Shown here piece by piece: positions 37,200 through 44,990 of a stretch of 64,000 bases of DNA. The number at the start of each line of letters is the position of its first letter. The stretch's first letter is position 1. The DNA is from Lutibacter citreus (GTDB lineage: Bacteria; Bacteroidota; Bacteroidia; Flavobacteriales; Flavobacteriaceae): the NCBI RefSeq assembly GCF_003260195.1, contig NZ_QEIH01000003.1:620001-684000 (forward strand), given 5' to 3'. The position numbers and the translations under genes were made by a program. Below the pieces are notes generated by a model. It was given only the letters and a program-made list of their open reading frames with translations, was not told where the DNA came from and made no database searches.

Positions 37200-39630
37200 T
37201 ATTTAAATCATTTAAAACTAAACGCAAATCGGTGTAAGAATACTTTGCATCGATTTGATGTTTTAAATCCGACAAGTTTTCAAAAGTCATTTTAGGAATT
37301 AATTCTTTTAATTCTTTATAATATGTTACGAAAATTAAATCGGTTATTTTCACTTCCTTAGATGGAATAAAAGAGGCTAAATGTTCTATGATTGTTCCTG
37401 TAGTAAGATCTCTTTCTTCTGCAATGTCTTCAATACTTTTTCCTGATTTAAACAATTTTAAAGAAACTTTTTTTGTAGTTCCTTTCTCTTGTTTAGTTTT
37501 TTTTTCTTCAAATATTTCTGGATGTTTTAAAATATCAATATCATTTTCATTACAATACTCTGTAATAAGTTTTATAATTGCATTTCCATATTTATCAACT
37601 CGTATTTTACCAAAACCATTTATTTTTAAAAGTCCACTTTTTGTAGTTGGTAAGGTTTCACAAATTTGATACATTGCATTTTGAGTAAATATCTGATAGT
37701 GAATTAAATCATTCTCATCTGCAATAGAATCTCTTAAATCACGTAAACGCTCAAAAAGTTGCGGATTACTCGCGTTATCAATAATGGTTGCTCTTGTTTT
37801 TTTTGGTTTTTCTTTAATTAAGAAAACCGTTTTAGCTCGTAAATCTAAAAATTTATGAGTGTTAAAACCTTCAGTTAAACCTTTAAAATAACATAATTTA
37901 GTTTCTAAAAACTCTTCAAATACATCTAATTGTTTATTAATATCCTTTTCAATAGCCTTATTATCAGTTGTATATTTAAATTTCTTAAAAGGTTCGCTAA
38001 TGTTTAAAGTAGTTTGATTATTAAAATATTGAAGCGCTTTAATAAAACGTTCTTGAATTTTTTCATTTTGTTCTGGTGTTTTATCTGGTTCAGATAAATT
38101 ATGTAATTGTATTTTAAAGCTATTCCCTATTTTTAATAGGTTTGTAATTGAATCTTTTATGGTAATAAAACTTGTTTCTAAATTTCCGTCTATAATTGTT
38201 CTATTTTTATAAAAAATATCTAAAACACGATTAACTGGATTTAGAAAGCTGAAAAAATCAAACAATTCAGCAATTAAATTTAACTGAAATTCTGCTTTTG
38301 AGTCTTGTAATATACGTTCATCTGGTTGATTTTCTGCTGCATTCTTATTGAATGTAATAACATTGTTATCACTAATAATTTGACTTGAATCTATGCTACT
38401 TTTTAGCACCAGCCCTTCTAAAGATTTACATCTACTTAAGGCTACATATGTTTGCCCGTGGGCAAATGCTGCCTGTGCATCAATAATTGCTTTTTCAAAA
38501 GTTAAACCCTGACTTTTATGAATAGTAATTGCCCAAGCCAATCTCAAAGGAATTTGTTTATAAGACCCAATGCTATTTTCTGTTATTACATTTGTTTCTG
38601 CATTTACAGTATAATTTATGTTTTCCCAAATTTCAGGTGTTACAATAATATTAGCGGAATCATTGGGACATTTTACAATAACTTCTTCTCTATCTAAAGA
38701 AATAATTTTTCCTATTTTACCATTAAAGTAACGTTTTTCAATAGAGCTATCATTCTTAATAAACATTACTTGAGCACCTACTTTTAGTTTTAACTCTTCT
38801 TTATTAGGATACGAAAATTCTGGAAACTTACCTTCAATATTAGCCGTATAAATTCGAGCTTTAGATTTTAATTTATCTAACTCTAAAATATTCGTTTTTT
38901 CGGCTCTACTATTATGAGTAGTTAAATCTATATAGCCATCATTTTCATTAGGGACAAAATCTGGTAAAAAACGCTTATTTAATTCATTGGCTGAAGATTG
39001 TGATAACGTGTTGTTTCTAATTTCATTTAAAATTTCAATAAACTTTAAATTATCCTGTCTATAAACATGATTTAATTCAACAGTAATAGCATTACATTTT
39101 TGGTATGAATAACTACTAAAGAAAAAGCCATTATTGTAATAAGGTTTTAATAATTGCCATTCGTTTTCCTTAATTACTGGAGATAATTGTTGTAAATCAC
39201 CAATCATTAATAATTGAACACCTCCAAAAACTTTGTTTCTATTTTTAAACCGTCTTAATGTTTTGTCTATTCCATCCAATAAATCTGCACGTACCATGCT
39301 TATTTCATCAATTACTAATAAATCCATAGATTTAATAATATTGATTTTTGTTTTACTAAATTTTCTATTAAAACTAGAAGATTTATTTTCTTCAGAATCT
39401 GGTAAAATGGGACCAAATGGCATTTGAAAAAAGGAATGAATTGTCATTCCTTTAGCATTAATAGCAGCAACTCCAGTTGGAGCAACTACAACCATTCGCT
39501 TTAAAGATTCATTTTTTAATTTATGTAAAAAAGTAGTTTTACCGGTACCCGCTTTACCTGTTAAAAATACATTTCTATCTGTATTATTCACAAAGTTCCA
39601 CACCAATTCTAATTCTTTATTTGTTTTCAT
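37192..39630 (-). CDS. PIF1-like helicase with C-terminal HRDC-like and helix-turn-helix domains
   Basis: 812 residues. The N-terminal superfamily 1 helicase core has Walker A GKAGTGKT (25-32), Walker B LLVIDEIS, and the C-terminal motif LAWAITIHKSQGLTFEKA plus YVALSRCKSLEGLVL, as in PIF1/RecD-like enzymes. Residues about 640-720 match an HRDC-like region (RLRDLRDSIADENDLIHYQIF). The tail (about 735-800, SLKLFKSGKSIEDIAEERDL) is a helix-turn-helix of the kind found on RecQ-like proteins. A role in unwinding structured DNA or forks is likely but unproven. It starts 64 bp downstream of the ppk2 genes. Confidence 0.9.
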   Translation of the reverse strand: MKTNKELELVWNFVNNTDRNVFLTGKAGTGKTTFLHKLKNESLKRMVVVAPTGVAAINAKGMTIHSFFQMPFGPILPDSEENKSSSFNRKFSKTKINIIKSMDLLVIDEISMVRADLLDGIDKTLRRFKNRNKVFGGVQLLMIGDLQQLSPVIKENEWQLLKPYYNNGFFFSSYSYQKCNAITVELNHVYRQDNLKFIEILNEIRNNTLSQSSANELNKRFLPDFVPNENDGYIDLTTHNSRAEKTNILELDKLKSKARIYTANIEGKFPEFSYPNKEELKLKVGAQVMFIKNDSSIEKRYFNGKIGKIISLDREEVIVKCPNDSANIIVTPEIWENINYTVNAETNVITENSIGSYKQIPLRLAWAITIHKSQGLTFEKAIIDAQAAFAHGQTYVALSRCKSLEGLVLKSSIDSSQIISDNNVITFNKNAAENQPDERILQDSKAEFQLNLIAELFDFFSFLNPVNRVLDIFYKNRTIIDGNLETSFITIKDSITNLLKIGNSFKIQLHNLSEPDKTPEQNEKIQERFIKALQYFNNQTTLNISEPFKKFKYTTDNKAIEKDINKQLDVFEEFLETKLCYFKGLTEGFNTHKFLDLRAKTVFLIKEKPKKTRATIIDNASNPQLFERLRDLRDSIADENDLIHYQIFTQNAMYQICETLPTTKSGLLKINGFGKIRVDKYGNAIIKLITEYCNENDIDILKHPEIFEEKKTKQEKGTTKKVSLKLFKSGKSIEDIAEERDLTTGTIIEHLASFIPSKEVKITDLIFVTYYKELKELIPKMTFENLSDLKHQIDAKYSYTDLRLVLNDLNKE

Positions 39631-39694
39631 TAAGCAATTTTTGATTTAAGCAAACATAAAGAAGAAAATAGCAGTTAGATTAGTTGCTTATATT

Positions 39695-40483
39695 TTAAAT
39701 TTCAAGGTCTTTATCGTAAGGAATACTTTTTAAAATATGATTAATAGCGTTTACTCTAGCAATTGTTTTTCTGTTAGCTCTAATAATTTTCCAAGAAGAA
39801 TTTTGTACGTTTGTTTTTTCAAACATTTTATTCTTATAATTGGTATAAATATCCCATAAATCCTGAGCTTTCTCATCTACACTAGTCATCTTCCATTGCT
39901 TTAACGGATTGCTTTTAATGTCTTCAAAACGTTTTGCTTGTTCTTTTTTGGAAATAGACATATAGATTTTAACCAAACGAATTCCAGATTCGGTAATCAT
40001 TCGTTCAAAATCATTTACCTGGTTCATAAAAATATTATACTCCTCATTAGTACAAAATCCATTTACAGGTTCAACCACTGCTCTATTATACCAACTTCTA
40101 TCAAAGAAAACTAATTCACCAGCTTTGGGGAATTTTTCAACATATCTTTGAAAATACCATTGAGTTTGTTCATCTTCAGTAGGTTTTGGTAATGCTTCTA
40201 TTCTAAAATGCCTTGGATTTATACGTTCTGTAATTCTTCTAATTGCGCCCCCTTTTCCTGCTCCATCTCTTCCTTCAAATATTATAATAATTCGTTCTTT
40301 TTCTTGAATTGCCCAAGTTTGCATACGAATTAATTCAACTTGTAATTTTTTTAAACGACGCTCATATTTAACATATCTTACTGCTTTTTCTAAATTATAA
40401 GGTTCTCTAGATAAAAGAGATGTTAATCCTTTATTAGAATTTAAAACTTCTACATTTTCTTCTGTTAATTTAAATTCAGTCAT
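39695..40483 (-). CDS. ppk2: Polyphosphate kinase 2 family protein (copy B)
   Basis: 262 residues. PPK2 enzymes move phosphate between polyphosphate and nucleoside di- or monophosphates. Walker A FEGRDGAGKGG (69-79), Walker B FFDRSWYNRAVVEPV (about 126-140) and a lid helix (RFEDIKSNPLKQWKMT) are intact, so it should be active. Which class it belongs to, ADP- or AMP-phosphorylating, cannot be read reliably by eye. The second paralog lies 2 nt upstream, and the pair follows cbb3 assembly genes in the same direction with 2-nt gaps. Confidence 0.93.
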   Translation of the reverse strand: MTEFKLTEENVEVLNSNKGLTSLLSREPYNLEKAVRYVKYERRLKKLQVELIRMQTWAIQEKERIIIIFEGRDGAGKGGAIRRITERINPRHFRIEALPKPTEDEQTQWYFQRYVEKFPKAGELVFFDRSWYNRAVVEPVNGFCTNEEYNIFMNQVNDFERMITESGIRLVKIYMSISKKEQAKRFEDIKSNPLKQWKMTSVDEKAQDLWDIYTNYKNKMFEKTNVQNSSWKIIRANRKTIARVNAINHILKSIPYDKDLEI

Positions 40484-40485
40484 AA

Positions 40486-41343
40486 CTAATCAATTTGTTT
40501 AGATGAACGATAGTATCGCATAATTATATTAGGATCTGGTAATAATGTTGTTAGAGCTTCGTCCTTTCCTTCATAATCAAATTGTGATAAAACATAGCGT
40601 ATACATTCTAAACGAGCTACTTTTTTATCATTTGCTTTAACAATTACCCAAGGACTATAACTTGTATGAGTTCTACCAAACATTTGTTCTTTATAATAAG
40701 AATACTTTTCCCAAAGTTCTTGTCCTTTTTTATCTACAGGACTAAATTTCCAGCGTTTTAAAGGAGTTTCTAAACGTGCGTTAAATCTAGATAATTGCTC
40801 ATCTTTAGAAATGGATATCCAAAACTTAATTAAAATTAATCCATCTTCGTATAACATATGTTCAAATTCAGGTAATTGTACCATAAATTTGTGATATTGA
40901 GCATCTGTACAAAACCCCATTACAGGTTCAACTACTGCTCTATTATACCAGCTTCTATCAAAGAATACCATTTCACCCGGATTGGGTAAATTTCTAATAT
41001 ATCGTCTAAAATACCACTGTCCTTTCTCTTCTTCTGTAGGTTTAGTTAAAGCTACTAACCTTGAAGACCTAGGATTTAAATGTTCCATAAAACGTCTTAT
41101 ATTCCCTCCTTTTCCAGCTGCATCTCTTCCTTCAAAAATAATTGCAACAGATTTTTTATTCTTAGAAATCCATTGTTGAAGTTTTACTAATTCAATTTGT
41201 AGAGCTCGTAGTTCTTTTTCGTAAAATATTCTTTTATGAACCTTAGTTATAGTAATTCCTTTTTTATTTATAATATCAAAAAGCTCTTGGTTAGAAGACG
41301 CTTTTTCAAAATCTTCTTTAGTCAATCCAGGAGTTTCATTCAT
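40486..41343 (-). CDS. ppk2: Polyphosphate kinase 2 family protein (copy A)
   Basis: 285 residues. The same one-domain layout: Walker A FEGRDAAGKGG (70-80), Walker B FFDRSWYNRAVVEPV (about 127-141), lid RFNARLETPLKRWKFS. It keeps an extra C-terminal stretch (LLPDPNIIMRYYRSS) that copy B lacks. The two copies are clearly diverged, so they may prefer different nucleotides or directions. It starts 2 nt after the TauE-like gene. Confidence 0.93.
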   Translation of the reverse strand: MNETPGLTKEDFEKASSNQELFDIINKKGITITKVHKRIFYEKELRALQIELVKLQQWISKNKKSVAIIFEGRDAAGKGGNIRRFMEHLNPRSSRLVALTKPTEEEKGQWYFRRYIRNLPNPGEMVFFDRSWYNRAVVEPVMGFCTDAQYHKFMVQLPEFEHMLYEDGLILIKFWISISKDEQLSRFNARLETPLKRWKFSPVDKKGQELWEKYSYYKEQMFGRTHTSYSPWVIVKANDKKVARLECIRYVLSQFDYEGKDEALTTLLPDPNIIMRYYRSSKQID

Positions 41344-41345
41344 AA

Positions 41346-42068
41346 TTATTCTATCTTTTCAATGGTTATACAATTAGCTGGATTATTTGAAATCTGTAAT
41401 TTCGCATTTGAAGGAGAAATATAAGGAATTCCCAATCCTAGCCCACGCAATATAAATAATAATCCAATTACCACTACAAAAATTGGTATGGCTTTTTGAA
41501 TTTTATTTCTTAAAGATAAATTTACAAAATTTCCTAAAAATACAGCACTAGTCATTAATGGAATTGTACCCAATCCAAAAACTGCCATGTATAACAATCC
41601 ATCTAAAACATTACCGGTTGATATTGAACCTAATAAAGCCATATATACAAGTCCACAAGGTAAAAAACCATTAAAAAAGCCAATATAAAAAATAGCTTTA
41701 CTTGATTTTTTATTTAAATACACCCCTAATTTTTGTTTTACTTTACTTATAATCTTATATAAGGGTTTAGAAAAGTTGTATTTATTAAAGATTGAAGCTG
41801 GAATTAAAACTATGGCAATCATTACAACTCCCATTAAAATAGATAAGCGTTGTTGAAAACCTGCTAAATATAATCCTTTACCTATAAAACCGAAAAGAAT
41901 TCCAATTAATGAATAACTGAGTAATCTTCCAAAATGATATAAAAAAGTTTGAAAAATTAATTTGGATTTAGATGATCTATCAACTGGCAGCACAAATGCA
42001 ATTGGACCGCACATTCCTATGCAGTGAAAGCTCCCTGCCAAACCTAAAATTAAAGCAGTCCATAACAT
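41346..42068 (-). CDS. TauE/SafE-like membrane protein of the cbb3 assembly cluster
   Basis: 240 residues with about six hydrophobic segments. It begins with MLWTALILGLAGSFHCIGMCGP, a pattern of the sulfite-exporter-like group found beside ccoG and fixH, whose His and Cys residues suggest metal binding. Related proteins are named urease accessory or TauE/SafE family, but this context points to copper or metal handling for the oxidase rather than sulfite export. It follows fixH by 2 nt and precedes the ppk2 pair by 2 nt. Confidence 0.8.
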   Translation of the reverse strand: MLWTALILGLAGSFHCIGMCGPIAFVLPVDRSSKSKLIFQTFLYHFGRLLSYSLIGILFGFIGKGLYLAGFQQRLSILMGVVMIAIVLIPASIFNKYNFSKPLYKIISKVKQKLGVYLNKKSSKAIFYIGFFNGFLPCGLVYMALLGSISTGNVLDGLLYMAVFGLGTIPLMTSAVFLGNFVNLSLRNKIQKAIPIFVVVIGLLFILRGLGLGIPYISPSNAKLQISNNPANCITIEKIE

Positions 42069-42070
42069 AA

Positions 42071-42523
42071 TTAATACATTAATTTCTCTTTAAATAAATA
42101 GGTGTTTTTATTAGCTGTCCATTCAATAATTACATCCCATCTTCCTTCAAGTAAATCCTCTTTTTTAATTAAAAATTCTTTTGAATTTAATTCAATAGGA
42201 AGTTTAAAATCTATTTTATCATTAGATAATCTTTTAAAATAAATTTCACCGGTTATATCATTCGGTTCAAATTCTTTCGGAAAAATAATTAACAAACCTT
42301 CTTTTGTTTTCTTTATTGAAACATTTTCTTTTAAATCCAACCCTTTAGTTTGCATATCAATTTCTTTTTGATAATTCAACTCATCCTTATAATATTCTTC
42401 AGATACTAAATGATGGTCATATTCAGGCAAAAATGTTACTTTATAAACAAAAGATAATATAAACACCATAAAGGCTACTATTGAAAATATAATTGCTGCT
42501 GGCCAAGTTATTCTTAATTTCAT
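42071..42523 (-). CDS. ccoH: FixH/CcoH family protein
   Basis: 150 residues. One N-terminal membrane segment (about 8-28, ITWPAAIIFSIVAFMVFILSF) and a periplasmic beta domain (LPIELNSKEFL, GRWDVIIEWTA). FixH/CcoH is needed for stable cbb3 oxidase assembly in other bacteria. Its start follows directly on the ccoG stop, so the two are co-transcribed. Confidence 0.88.
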   Translation of the reverse strand: MKLRITWPAAIIFSIVAFMVFILSFVYKVTFLPEYDHHLVSEEYYKDELNYQKEIDMQTKGLDLKENVSIKKTKEGLLIIFPKEFEPNDITGEIYFKRLSNDKIDFKLPIELNSKEFLIKKEDLLEGRWDVIIEWTANKNTYLFKEKLMY

Positions 42524-43939
42524 TTATTTTATTTTTAAGGGACCTGTAAAATTAGTTGTTGTTGTTTCTATTAATTTTCCTTTTGAATAAATCCCGATTT
42601 TTAATTTCTCTTTTGACGAATTTAAGTCTTTTTTATCTATTTCAATAAATAAAGTACCTCCTTGCAATGCTTGTTTTGCAATATTTAGGTGCCCTCCTAC
42701 TAAATCTACTTTTCCTTCATGTGAAATAAGTTTAATATCTACATCCTCAATATCTTCCGTAGTTTTATTAATTAATTTTATTGTATAAACATTTTTTATA
42801 GTAGTTGCAGTACTTTGAAACGTTTGCCCTGGCAATCTTAAAACAGTAGCTTCTACATCATTACGTAAAAACAGCATGGTTATTAACACCCCAATTAAAA
42901 TAGTTAAAATTGCAGAATATGCGATTAGTCTTGCATTAAATTTAAATATTTCCTTCTTTTCTATATTGTCTTCAGAAGCATATCTTATTAAACCTTTATC
43001 AAACCCAGATTTATCCATTATTTCGTCACAAGCATCAATACAAGCAGTACAATTAATACACTCTAATTGGGTTCCGTTTCTAATATCAATTCCTGTAGGA
43101 CAAACCTGAACACATTGTTTACAATCTATACAATCTCCGTTTCCTAGTTCTTCTCTATTTTCGTTTTTTCTTAATTTTTTCCGTCCATTTTCTCCTTCTC
43201 CACGAACATGGTCATACGCAACATTTATAGATTTATTATCTAATAAAACTCCTTGCAATCTTCCATAAGGACAAACAATTATACAAACTTGTTCTCTAAA
43301 CCAAGCGAATATAAAATAGAAAACGCCTGTAAATGCTAATAAATATATTAGTGTACTTACATGTTTTGCAGGACTATCTGTTATGTAGCCTAATACTCTA
43401 TCGGAACCAATTATATAAGCTAAAAATACATTTGAAATTATAAATGAAATTATAAAGAATACAAACCATTTTAAAACTCTTTTTCTAATTTTCTCAGCAT
43501 TCCATTTTTGTTTGTCAAGTTTTATTTGTTTTGATCTATCTCCTTCAATTAAATATTCTACTTTTCTAAAAACCATTTCCATAAAAATGGTTTGTGGACA
43601 CATCCATCCACAAAAAATCCTTCCAAATACCACTGTAAATAATATAACAAAAACTACACTTACAAGCATTGAGATAACTAATAAATGAAAATCTTGAGGC
43701 CAAAAAGGAAAACCGAAAATGTGAAATTTACGTTCTATAACATTAAAAAGTAAAAACTGGTTTCCTTTTATTTTAATAAATGGGGCTCCAATTAAAAAAG
43801 CTAGCAAGATCCAACTTACAAATGTTCTATAATTATAAAATCTTCCATTTGGTTTTTTAGGAAAAATAAAGTTTCTTTTTCCACTTTCATCAATTGTTCC
43901 AATTGAATCTCTAAATCTTTCTTTGGTTTCTTTTTCCAT
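42524..43939 (-). CDS. ccoG: Cbb3 oxidase accessory iron-sulfur protein CcoG
   Basis: 471 residues. It is a membrane ferredoxin-like protein that helps copper delivery and cofactor insertion for cbb3 oxidase. Several membrane segments occur (about 40-60, 85-110, 160-180, 190-210, 340-362), with CGWMCPQT near residue 110 and two ferredoxin-type clusters: CIDCKQCVQVCPTG (about 273-286) and CINCTACIDACDE (about 296-308). The C-terminal Ig-like periplasmic domain ends the protein. First gene of a five-gene unit (ccoG, fixH, TauE-like, ppk2, ppk2). Confidence 0.96.
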   Translation of the reverse strand: MEKETKERFRDSIGTIDESGKRNFIFPKKPNGRFYNYRTFVSWILLAFLIGAPFIKIKGNQFLLFNVIERKFHIFGFPFWPQDFHLLVISMLVSVVFVILFTVVFGRIFCGWMCPQTIFMEMVFRKVEYLIEGDRSKQIKLDKQKWNAEKIRKRVLKWFVFFIISFIISNVFLAYIIGSDRVLGYITDSPAKHVSTLIYLLAFTGVFYFIFAWFREQVCIIVCPYGRLQGVLLDNKSINVAYDHVRGEGENGRKKLRKNENREELGNGDCIDCKQCVQVCPTGIDIRNGTQLECINCTACIDACDEIMDKSGFDKGLIRYASEDNIEKKEIFKFNARLIAYSAILTILIGVLITMLFLRNDVEATVLRLPGQTFQSTATTIKNVYTIKLINKTTEDIEDVDIKLISHEGKVDLVGGHLNIAKQALQGGTLFIEIDKKDLNSSKEKLKIGIYSKGKLIETTTTNFTGPLKIK

Positions 43940-43972
43940 ATTTAATTATATAGACTTCTAAAATTTATGACA

Positions 43973-43980
43973 CAAATTTA
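43973..43980 (-). promoter_or_regulatory. -7 element before ccoG (TAAATTTG)
   Basis: Exact TAnnTTTG match on the minus strand, 33 nt before the start codon. The nearest upstream TTG is 26 bp away. No FNR-like palindrome is seen here. Confidence 0.45.
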
Positions 43981-44105
43981 TAGTTAATAAGTATACTTTT
44001 ATGAAACAAAAGTGACAAAAAATGGGGAAAAAGAAGTTGATTTAATTTTAAATAATATAAATCTACTTCTTTGCTCCCCCAAATTTGCTAATAACTATAA
44101 AAATT

Positions 44106-44140
44106 AAAAATATACCCCAAAAGTATGAGGTATATTTTTT
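44106..44140 (-). terminator. Terminator of the ccoS-NO-Q-P operon
   Basis: Stem AAAAATATACC pairing with GGTATATTTTT around a 13-nt loop, followed on the minus strand by more T residues. It lies just after the ccoP stop and separates ccoP from ccoG. Confidence 0.75.
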
Positions 44141-44145
44141 ATATA

Positions 44146-44793
44146 TTATTGAGCTGGCCAGATAATATCACCCTCAGCTGCTTTTGGTGCTGCTGGTGCA
44201 GAACCTTGCATAGAGATAATATAACTTGCTAATTGAATTCTCTCTTCTCTAGTAATTGTAGTTTCCCAAGCAATCATTCCTTTCCCTGGTCTACCTCCAT
44301 TAGAAATGGTATTGTAAATATTTTTTACTCCTCCACCTAATACCCAATGATTATCGGTTAAATTAGGTCCAATACTACCACCTAAATCAGCTAAATGACA
44401 AGCAAAACATGTTTTAGATGTAAACAATTCTTTTCCTTTTGCAATATTTGCTTCATCTGTAAAAGCTACAATATTACTATCATCAAATAATTGAGGATTT
44501 GCCGCCTTATAAGCTTCCACTTCAGCTTTACCTTCAGCAACTTCTGTTGCATATTCATTAGATTGGCTATAATTTTCTGGATTATAAAATACTTGAAAAA
44601 TATAGAATATACTCATTGCAATGGTAATATAAAAACCATATAACCACCAAGGCGGTAATACATTGTCTAGTTCTCTAATACCATCATAATCATGGTCTAA
44701 CATTATATCTTCCTCTGTCCCTAATTCATGGGCTTTGGTCAAAGATTTCATAAACTTTTTCCAACCCGATATATTTTCTGAATTTTTATTCAT
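44146..44793 (-). CDS. ccoP: Cbb3-type cytochrome c oxidase subunit III, single haem
   Basis: 215 residues. Diheme CcoP passes electrons to the oxidase core; this one has a single haem c site, CFACH (Cys129, Cys132, His133), and a likely axial Met173 in GKGMIAW. One membrane helix is at about 47-70. The classical subunit has two CXXCH sites, so this is a reduced form, as also occurs in other Bacteroidota. Its start overlaps the ccoQ end by 8 nt. Confidence 0.92.
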   Translation of the reverse strand: MNKNSENISGWKKFMKSLTKAHELGTEEDIMLDHDYDGIRELDNVLPPWWLYGFYITIAMSIFYIFQVFYNPENYSQSNEYATEVAEGKAEVEAYKAANPQLFDDSNIVAFTDEANIAKGKELFTSKTCFACHLADLGGSIGPNLTDNHWVLGGGVKNIYNTISNGGRPGKGMIAWETTITREERIQLASYIISMQGSAPAAPKAAEGDIIWPAQ

Positions 44794-44983
44794 GTTTAAT
44801 TTCTTTGTCGTTAATGTAGTTATCTAATGGTAATTGGCTTATTTCATCAATATTTTTCTTAGGTAATTTATAAACAAAAATAATCATTGTTATAAAAACC
44901 GTAAAAAATAATAGTAGTGAAATTATTGGATAAATTTCAACTCCATCAATACTTTCTAAATTGTATTTAATAAATTTTAGCAT
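44786..44983 (-). CDS. ccoQ: CcoQ-like small oxidase subunit
   Basis: 65 residues with one membrane segment (about 17-43, GVEIYPIISLLLFFTVFIT) and a charged tail. Size and position between ccoNO and ccoP identify it; the sequence itself is poorly conserved. It follows ccoNO by 7 nt and overlaps ccoP. Confidence 0.75.
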   Translation of the reverse strand: MLKFIKYNLESIDGVEIYPIISLLLFFTVFITMIIFVYKLPKKNIDEISQLPLDNYINDKEIKHE

Positions 44984-44990
44984 AATTCAA

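Noticed and set aside
41346-42068. Sulfite or taurine exporter role for the TauE/SafE-like protein
   Set aside because: The name comes from distant similarity. Its GSFHCIGMCGP motif and location with ccoG and fixH favour a metal role in oxidase assembly.
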